In this document: piece by piece, positions 57,771 through 64,000 of the stretch
Position numbering within the stretch: position 1 is the first letter of the stretch
How the letters are laid out: each line of letters opens with the position of its first letter
NCBI GenBank assembly: GCA_944470555.2
Contig: OX104128.1
Location: forward strand, 42,577,920 to 42,641,919
Direction: 5' to 3'
Source of the DNA: Heterobilharzia americana
Lineage: Eukaryota > Platyhelminthes > Trematoda > Strigeidida > Schistosomatidae
Length of the DNA stretch: 64,000 nucleotides
Translations under genes and position numbers: made by a program
Notes under the pieces: generated by a model
What the model saw: the letters and a program-made list of their open reading frames with translations, nothing else
The model's database searches: none
What the model was told of the DNA's origin: nothing

Positions 57771-57834
57771 CCTTCCCTCTTTACCCGGGCTTAGGAGGGG
57801 CTAGTAACTAGTAAACTAGTTAACCAGGCGAGGT

Positions 57835-57847
57835 TACTATAATATAT
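57835..57847 (+). repeat. Target-site duplication of the RTE element, right copy
   Basis: Exact repeat of 54606-54618. Confidence 0.85.
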
Positions 57848-59530
57848 ATTTGTTGTTAATAAGATTATCTGGGAAAGTTGTGGTTTTGCAAACTTGTATT
57901 GCTGAAATTAGGTGATGATTAAAGGTGAAATGACAATCTATGTTGCGGTAATATTCAAAGCAGCAATCTCCGGGCTCTATCAACTGAGTTAAGAGACCCA
58001 GCTGGTGATCTACTCTTGCTTTTGGTTGGGTAGCCGAGGGCTTTACTTGGACGCCTGGATTTCAGTGAGTTTTTTCTTTGGGGATAAATGATACATTATA
58101 TCAACTGCACAACAGGCGTTTTTCATAACCCACTAACTTGATGAATAATGTTTTATTGTTTTTGGCTGTCGATGCTAGGTTTGAGTTTCACTTATAGCAA
58201 AAATACGACGTCAGTGCATTCCAGTGTCTCGTGTCAACACATGCGTCATGTATTCAGCTGGTATCCACAGTTCAGTACTGTTAAATACTATTTACCTTTT
58301 TCATGGAAAATTATTTCAGATACTTGTGTTTTAAATGAGGTCTTTTACGTGAAAAACGAATCTTACGCCAAACAAGGCATATTCTAAATAAAAAATGATG
58401 CGTGTACACAACTTTAAGTTTCATAAGGCAAAAAGGAAAATGACAATAGCAGAATGATTCCACAGAAATCTAGATTCTTCTTAAGAAAACTAATTATTGA
58501 CAATAAAATTTCAGTAAAGATTAGGAAACTTACTTTACGAAGTCTTATCAAATACTTTTAACTACCTAACAAATGTAATCGTAAACATCTAAAAGGTTTA
58601 AAATACAAAAAAACTGGAATGAACTTTGAAATACCAGGTAGTATGCAACAAACTGTTAACCGAAATTTGAACTTTGTAGTAATCATAACCTTTTAATGCT
58701 TTCTAACTGAAATTCTTCAAGATTAAGTGGTAAGTGCAGCCTAAGACTTTCTTGATTAAAACAAGCTTAATGTATTTCAGAAATTTATGCCCTACACTCG
58801 CTGTTAAGTAATAATTCAACTGATACTACTATTTGGTTACAAAAAGAAACACACTAATTATATACTTTGTTCAGTAAAGTTTTTAAAAATATTCTCTTTG
58901 AAACGTAAGATGTTTAAATTCATTCAACTCATTTTACGCTTGAATATTGAATTTCACATGCACTGGACATTGAACAGTTCAAGGAAATAAGCTATACGGA
59001 AGATGAGCATTACCCATAAATCATACTTTTATTATTTCAGATAATAGTGAATGAATATAAGGGCAAAAATAATAATCATACGACAATATTTATAATATTT
59101 AGGATATTTTGAAGGTATGATGATTTCTGTTGGAAGATAATCTGATTCATATTAATTTGTTTATTTGGTGTAGCATACAGTTTAGATGATAATCTGATTC
59201 ATTTTGAATTAGAATAAACCAATTCTAGCTTCCTTTCTCCTTGGATTTACAAGATAAGCTGATAACCTTGTCCATTATTGGATATTGGATTTCTGAATTC
59301 TGTATTTCTGCTACAGTGCAGTGAATAAGGTTGGGGTTTTTTAACCCAACTAACTAACAAATAAGCTTATCCTATGATTTTTTTTAAAATGTTTCCATTT
59401 GACAGGTTTTGGGGAACTTTTGATTTTAAAGCAGTTTATATCACGGATTACAAGGTGTGGATGGCACTGGATAACGTTTACGCTATGTCGTTACACACCA
59501 GAAGCTGGAGTACATAGATAGTCAAATTTT
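57848..59530. other. Gene-free stretch
   Basis: AT-rich. The frame at 58148-58387 has no recognised domain. The GC-richer patch at about 57965-58060 may be a repeat relic. Confidence 0.4.
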
Positions 59531-59539
59531 AACCTTATG

Positions 59540-59690
59540 GGTAGTTGATGGTTTGATTGCCCTGGATTCAATCTCACATGAGATGCTAGACGTATATTGC
59601 TGAGAAGTCTCAAAATAGAATAGAATAGCTATTTACTGCTGCCCAGCTTACGGTGGTTTTATAGCTGGTGTCAATTCCCACTCAAACAGA
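59540..59690 (+). repeat. Family-2 SINE, diverged
   Basis: gggtagttgatggtttgattg (A-box position), ctggattcaatctca (B-box position), then attgctgagaagtctc and cccagcttacggtggtttt. Order as in the better copies. Confidence 0.5.
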
Positions 59691-61318
59691 CATGAATACA
59701 TTTTTGTCGTGACAAATATATATAGCACTGATCAAACCATCCGATATCATTCTGATAATCAAACGGGTGTTTAAATGTAAGCATGATCACTCACACCGGC
59801 ATCAGCCAGCTGTCGGCTTATGAATTCAGATACAAGACTTTTGTATACGAATGGGAAATAATAACGCAGCCAAACACTTAAAACCTACCACAAACTTCGA
59901 AATTTCAGAATTTTTAAAAATATTGTAGATTAGTTAAATGTGAGCTAGGGGTTTGCGCTATTTAGACTAAGTTTTAGTCAAAACTTAGCAAAAGAAAAAT
60001 AGGTGTTTTGACTTCAAACTTAATCCGATCATCTTTGCAACTCTGAAGCGGCTGTAGAAGGTTTGCGCTACTGGTGATCACGAGTACTGTTGTTTCTGTT
60101 GGATTGTCATGCGTCCATAATAAATTCTGATTGAAGTCGAGAAAAGACTTTGGTACCAACAAAATGCTGATCCATAATCCACAAGTTACTGATTGGGTAC
60201 TCTATGGACTAAACCGTGATACTCTGCTGTTAACCAGATTTTGAGTTTTGGTCAACTACTGGGTACTTTCCCTAGCTGTCATATAAATCAAAGGTGAGTA
60301 ATTATATTCATTCTTAATAACTTGAACTTACTAATTAAACGTGATCCCGATCCGTTTAGAGATCATTAGAGAAATGAAGTGATCAGTCGGTGGCTAATAT
60401 TAAAGTAACCTTTATGCATTGTCAAAATGAGTTAGCTGTATTTTATGCCAAAAGTCAACAGAAGTGCTTCTAAAGAACATCTCTCACCACAAAGAAATGT
60501 ATTAGTGAATGACACGCGTAGTCAGAAATCACTCACGTTGATCTTTGGATTTCTCCAGCCAGATTAAAGTGATCTAAACGCTAGACAGCTGGTTTGCTCC
60601 TTTCGGAGCCGAGATCATCAATGGCGTATCCAGGAAAATTCAGCTTACACAGCCGAATTCAGATTGCCTAAATCCGGTTGGTTAACTTGAGCGAACCGGT
60701 GTGCCTTAAATATGATGATCAGTTTGAAAATGAATTTATTAGCTGCACGGTTCACCGTGACATTTCTCACAGATGAGCAGTCTTTCGACTGCCCCACTGT
60801 AGTGTCAGCTGAGTTTTCGTTGAAAATATCCCAGGCAAGATCTGCAGATCAACCTGAGTACAAGACACTTTTGTGTTAGAAAGTACACCTTATGATCTTG
60901 GCTGAGCGGTTTCAAACAGAAACCTTGCTGACACTGTGGACCCGGCAATTTACAAATCATTTGCAAACTGATCATACTGCTATTGGCACACTTTCTAACA
61001 AGTGAGTTTGAATCAAGGAAACTCTTTCATGTACTCGAACGTAAATAGTTTCATTTGTTGAACCCGTAGTAACATTCTGTCTACCAGTGAAATGTCGAAT
61101 AATAGATTAGTGAGTTAGGTCGAAGCAAGAGAAAACACTATAAATCTCATATTGACAAGAAAAACCCACCAGATTTACAACTTAATAATAAATGATAATT
61201 TATACTTGCAAAGCCCTAAATGAAGTCAATATTCTTAACCCAATTATATGAAAATGGATTCAATTATCGCTGTACGATAATCTCTGCTTGCTACATTTCT
61301 GAAATCCTTAGATTATTT

Positions 61319-61321
<3 letters not shown>
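59691..61321. other. Gene-free stretch
   Basis: No supported gene. A GC-richer segment at 60540-60720 might be an unrecognised repeat. Confidence 0.4.

Positions 61322-61387
<66 letters not shown>
61322..61387. repeat. (TA)33 microsatellite
   Basis: 66 bases of uninterrupted TA repeat, the longest simple repeat of the window. Confidence 0.98.
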
Positions 61388-61388
<1 letters not shown>

Positions 61389-64000
61389 CCTGAATCCGTA
61401 AGCCTCATCTGGGTGAATTTATGATTATTATTACCATTTTTGTGTGTAGATTATTCCTTAATGATACACATTAACTCTCTTCTCCTTTTCTGTACACACT
61501 AGAAAAGTAAACATCTGGTTTTGCTTCATTTCCTTAACGCAGAACTATTTGTTTGTTTACAGGTAGATTGCAATGATGTTAAGGCATAGTATCAGTGTAT
61601 TCCAGATAGCATTCAATACGTCTATCATCACGGGAAGCATTGTGATGAAACGAAAAGACAGATAATTTTCATAATCAGGGAAAATTAAAAATGGCTACTA
61701 ATCAATAAGTCAACTCTAAGGAGTTTAACCAATGATGATGTATATTCGGAAAATGGAAAGTTTGTCAGAAACAACCAGAAACTATGAGTAAAAGTTTAGT
61801 CATCTTTCGATAACGAAAATATTATAAATAAAGCAGCTAAGAGGATAACGTGAAGGTTGTTGCTTCGAATACTGCCACGACTACCGGAAACTAAGTATTG
61901 TTACCAGTGTGAGTGATCACCTTGACTCCATCAGCATTACATTGAACATATTCAAGTCTAATAACTATCAGTTTACTGCTTGAGCCTACGTGATGCGACT
62001 TTGGTGTTTACTGTCTGTAATTCCAGTTTATTTCCTAGTCATAGCTTGACATTTTTTCATTGTTTTAACATCTGTGAAATAGAGCTCAACCACTGGTATT
62101 GGTAACTGACAGTAACTAGAAAATGAACTATTTAACTGTTTAGGAAACAGCACGAATTGTAACTTCTATTGTTTTGAACTTACTATGACCCATCCATTCC
62201 ACAGAAATAAAAAACTCAAGCTCTACAATCGATGTAGTGTAAGACGGTCATATATAAATATATTCATAAGAACAGAATGATGGTAGTCATTGTAGTTAGG
62301 TGGAAATGACCAGCAAGATTATGATGACACATTTAACTGTCATATATACTGAAGTGGTAATGAGAATTCTAGCGAGGCACGCAAACATCTGTATGTCTGA
62401 TGGAATTTGACTAACGACAGAGAGAAGGACTGAGGCGTTTCCTTTTTTGGATTTCGTCATTTGCATGTAATTGCATCCAAGTGACTACTAGTGAACCCAA
62501 TGAGGCTTAAATTCAACGCTCATCACTTCTTGTACCAGAGCGTTTTTCACTAGACTACAGAGTTATGAAAATCGCCTATTGCATAATATACTATTATGCT
62601 ACCGAAGCTATTTAATTTTGTGTACTGGGATGCATGTATGCAAATATTTCATGAGTCCTAACCAAGAAGAACATACATCCTACATCCCATTGCTAGCCAC
62701 CACATATGTTCAAGGACTGGATGTGGCAATAAGTCTAGATCAGTCAATTCGATTAAATGAAACAAGTAGTGGAAAACTGCAGATGTTTCTGTAATTCAGG
62801 TATACGATAAGTATATGATGAATAATCATTAGATGTTCTGCTAAGCCAAACGGCTGAGTACCAACTCATCACCAATGCTGGGTGTGTAAACGTTGGTTGC
62901 ACCTTCTGAATTCGTATTAGTTTATGAAGAAATAAGATTTTTCTATCAGTAAGTTCTTTTTAAATGGTTAACTAAAAGAATAACTCTATAGACCACTCTG
63001 CCAACTACCGAAAAAACCAATCAGGTTTAGTTATTAATCAGAAAATTATCTCTGCACCCTAAACTGAGAAACCGAATAGGTTATTTAAGTGGTAGCTTGA
63101 TTAAGCTTTTGAGTTACTCAAATGAAAAGAATTCTCTGTGATAGCATGCATGTATCACGAAAAAGAAGTAAGACACAGTAAGCCAGTTAAGGAATAACAT
63201 GGCGTAACATGGGTAGGCAAATAATTCAGCAGTTAGTGTAATTAGCTTCATGAAAACTGATTTATCCCAGTTATATCTCATCAACTTGTATGTCACCACC
63301 TGTTATAAGCCTCCAATGGCTACTTGATATAATCAAAGTCATACATAGATGGACGCTTCAACAATAACCTTAAAACCCCACCCATTGATGGTCTCTTAGT
63401 TTCTCGATAAGTGGAAACGGCGGTAAGATAAAGAAAGGTATGTTGCAACGTCAAATATATATACAAAATACAAGGGTTGATGTATATTTACGATGGCCTT
63501 GGCAATTTCCAGGCCTTTGCAGATTTGAATGTCCTATTGATTTTCATCCCTTCAACCAGTCTGATACTTACACATCGGTTTATGTGCTTTCTCGCAAAAC
63601 TTCGGTGCAACATGATTGGTTGTAGAAAGCTTCAGGGAAATAAGGTCTTTTGTGAAGTTTATACCAATGTTATTCTACACTATAAAATCAAGTGTTGCAA
63701 ATGGACATGTGAAGTGGTTGGATGAGTGACGAGGTACGGCTGTAGAATTAGGAATAGCTGTGGTGTTCAGTTTGTACATGTCTACTTTCTGGTTAGATAT
63801 AGTCAATCAGCGAATAGCTGCGATATCTCTATAACTTTCTCTTATTCTTTACTTACACATCAGGATGCATGAAAAAGGGGTCAACGTATTTTTAACGTAT
63901 GTATTTGCAATTTTTCTATCTAAATTATAGCTAATATTAGACTTTATTTTAAGTTTTCACTTCATTGTGATGTCATAGTGAGGTTTGTTTCTGAATGCTT
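61388..64000. other. Gene-free stretch to the window end
   Basis: AT-rich with no supported exon or element. Frames at 62579-62794 and 63440-63725 were read and show no convincing domain or splice signals. Confidence 0.4.

Larger units (their letters stand above)
54619..57834 (-). mobile_element. Nearly intact RTE-clade (SR2-like) non-LTR retrotransposon
   Basis: A 3.2-kb element on the minus strand with a 13-bp target-site duplication on both sides, a 5' end at about 57834 and a 3' end in a short (TAA)-rich tail (54619-54650). It encodes an APE endonuclease and a reverse transcriptase as a single polyprotein, as RTE elements do. The coding region is free of stop codons except for two single-base frameshifts, near 56735-56740 and 55519-55527. 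The 3' end is shared with the fragments at 16610-17105 and 37481-37800. It inserted just at the 3' end of a SINE. A young copy. Confidence 0.92.

Noticed and set aside
54713..57804. Many plus-strand ORFs of 63-130 codons across the RTE element
   Set aside because: They are antisense shadows of the well-supported minus-strand RTE coding region.
63440..63625. CPIDFHPF text resembling the start of a Cys-loop receptor signature
   Set aside because: The second cysteine of the loop is missing, surrounding residues do not fit, and there is no splice context.

Overview
This is animal nuclear DNA: AT-rich, intron-bearing and crowded with retroelements. The best fit is a schistosome blood fluke (Schistosoma or a close relative). 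The pointers are a tRNA-derived SINE carrying a hammerhead ribozyme (Sm-alpha-like), CR1-like and RTE-like non-LTR elements of the SR1 and SR2 kinds, Penelope-like fragments with a GIY-YIG endonuclease, and 34 to 37 bp micro-introns. No prokaryotic gene, CRISPR array, rRNA or canonical tRNA gene was seen. The assignment rests on family knowledge, not on a database search.

Layout. 1-1060: 3' end of a decayed non-LTR element. 1061-3318: nothing recognised. 3319-16176: a very large inverted repeat with two 1862-bp arms that match almost perfectly. Its 9.1-kb centre holds broken CR1-like elements and a broken Ty3/Gypsy gag-pol on the minus strand. 16610-20905: RTE and other non-LTR fragments. 22388-33291: the main recognisable gene, a seven-exon plus-strand gene whose 423-residue product fits the kinetochore protein Nuf2. 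Its large introns hold a 0.97-kb inverted-repeat element, non-LTR and Penelope remnants and head-to-head SINE pairs. 34240-39000: more retroelement fragments. 39590-42208: two minus-strand exons with the third and fourth membrane segments and second loop of an LHFPL-type tetraspan protein; an isolated minus-strand exon at 50627-50713 may be an upstream part. 45455-49162: candidate plus-strand exons of an unrecognised protein. 54606-57847: a nearly intact RTE retrotransposon on the minus strand with a 13-bp target-site duplication, broken only by two single-base frameshifts. 57848-64000: no recognised gene.

The two recognisable host genes are unrelated in function: Nuf2 would act in the Ndc80 complex at kinetochores, and the LHFPL protein in a membrane. 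Most of the remaining sequence is transposon biology. The strongest unexplained structures are the 12.9-kb palindrome, the ribozyme-bearing SINEs in divergent pairs, the inverted-repeat element inside the nuf2 intron, and the unrecognised exons at 45-49 kb.
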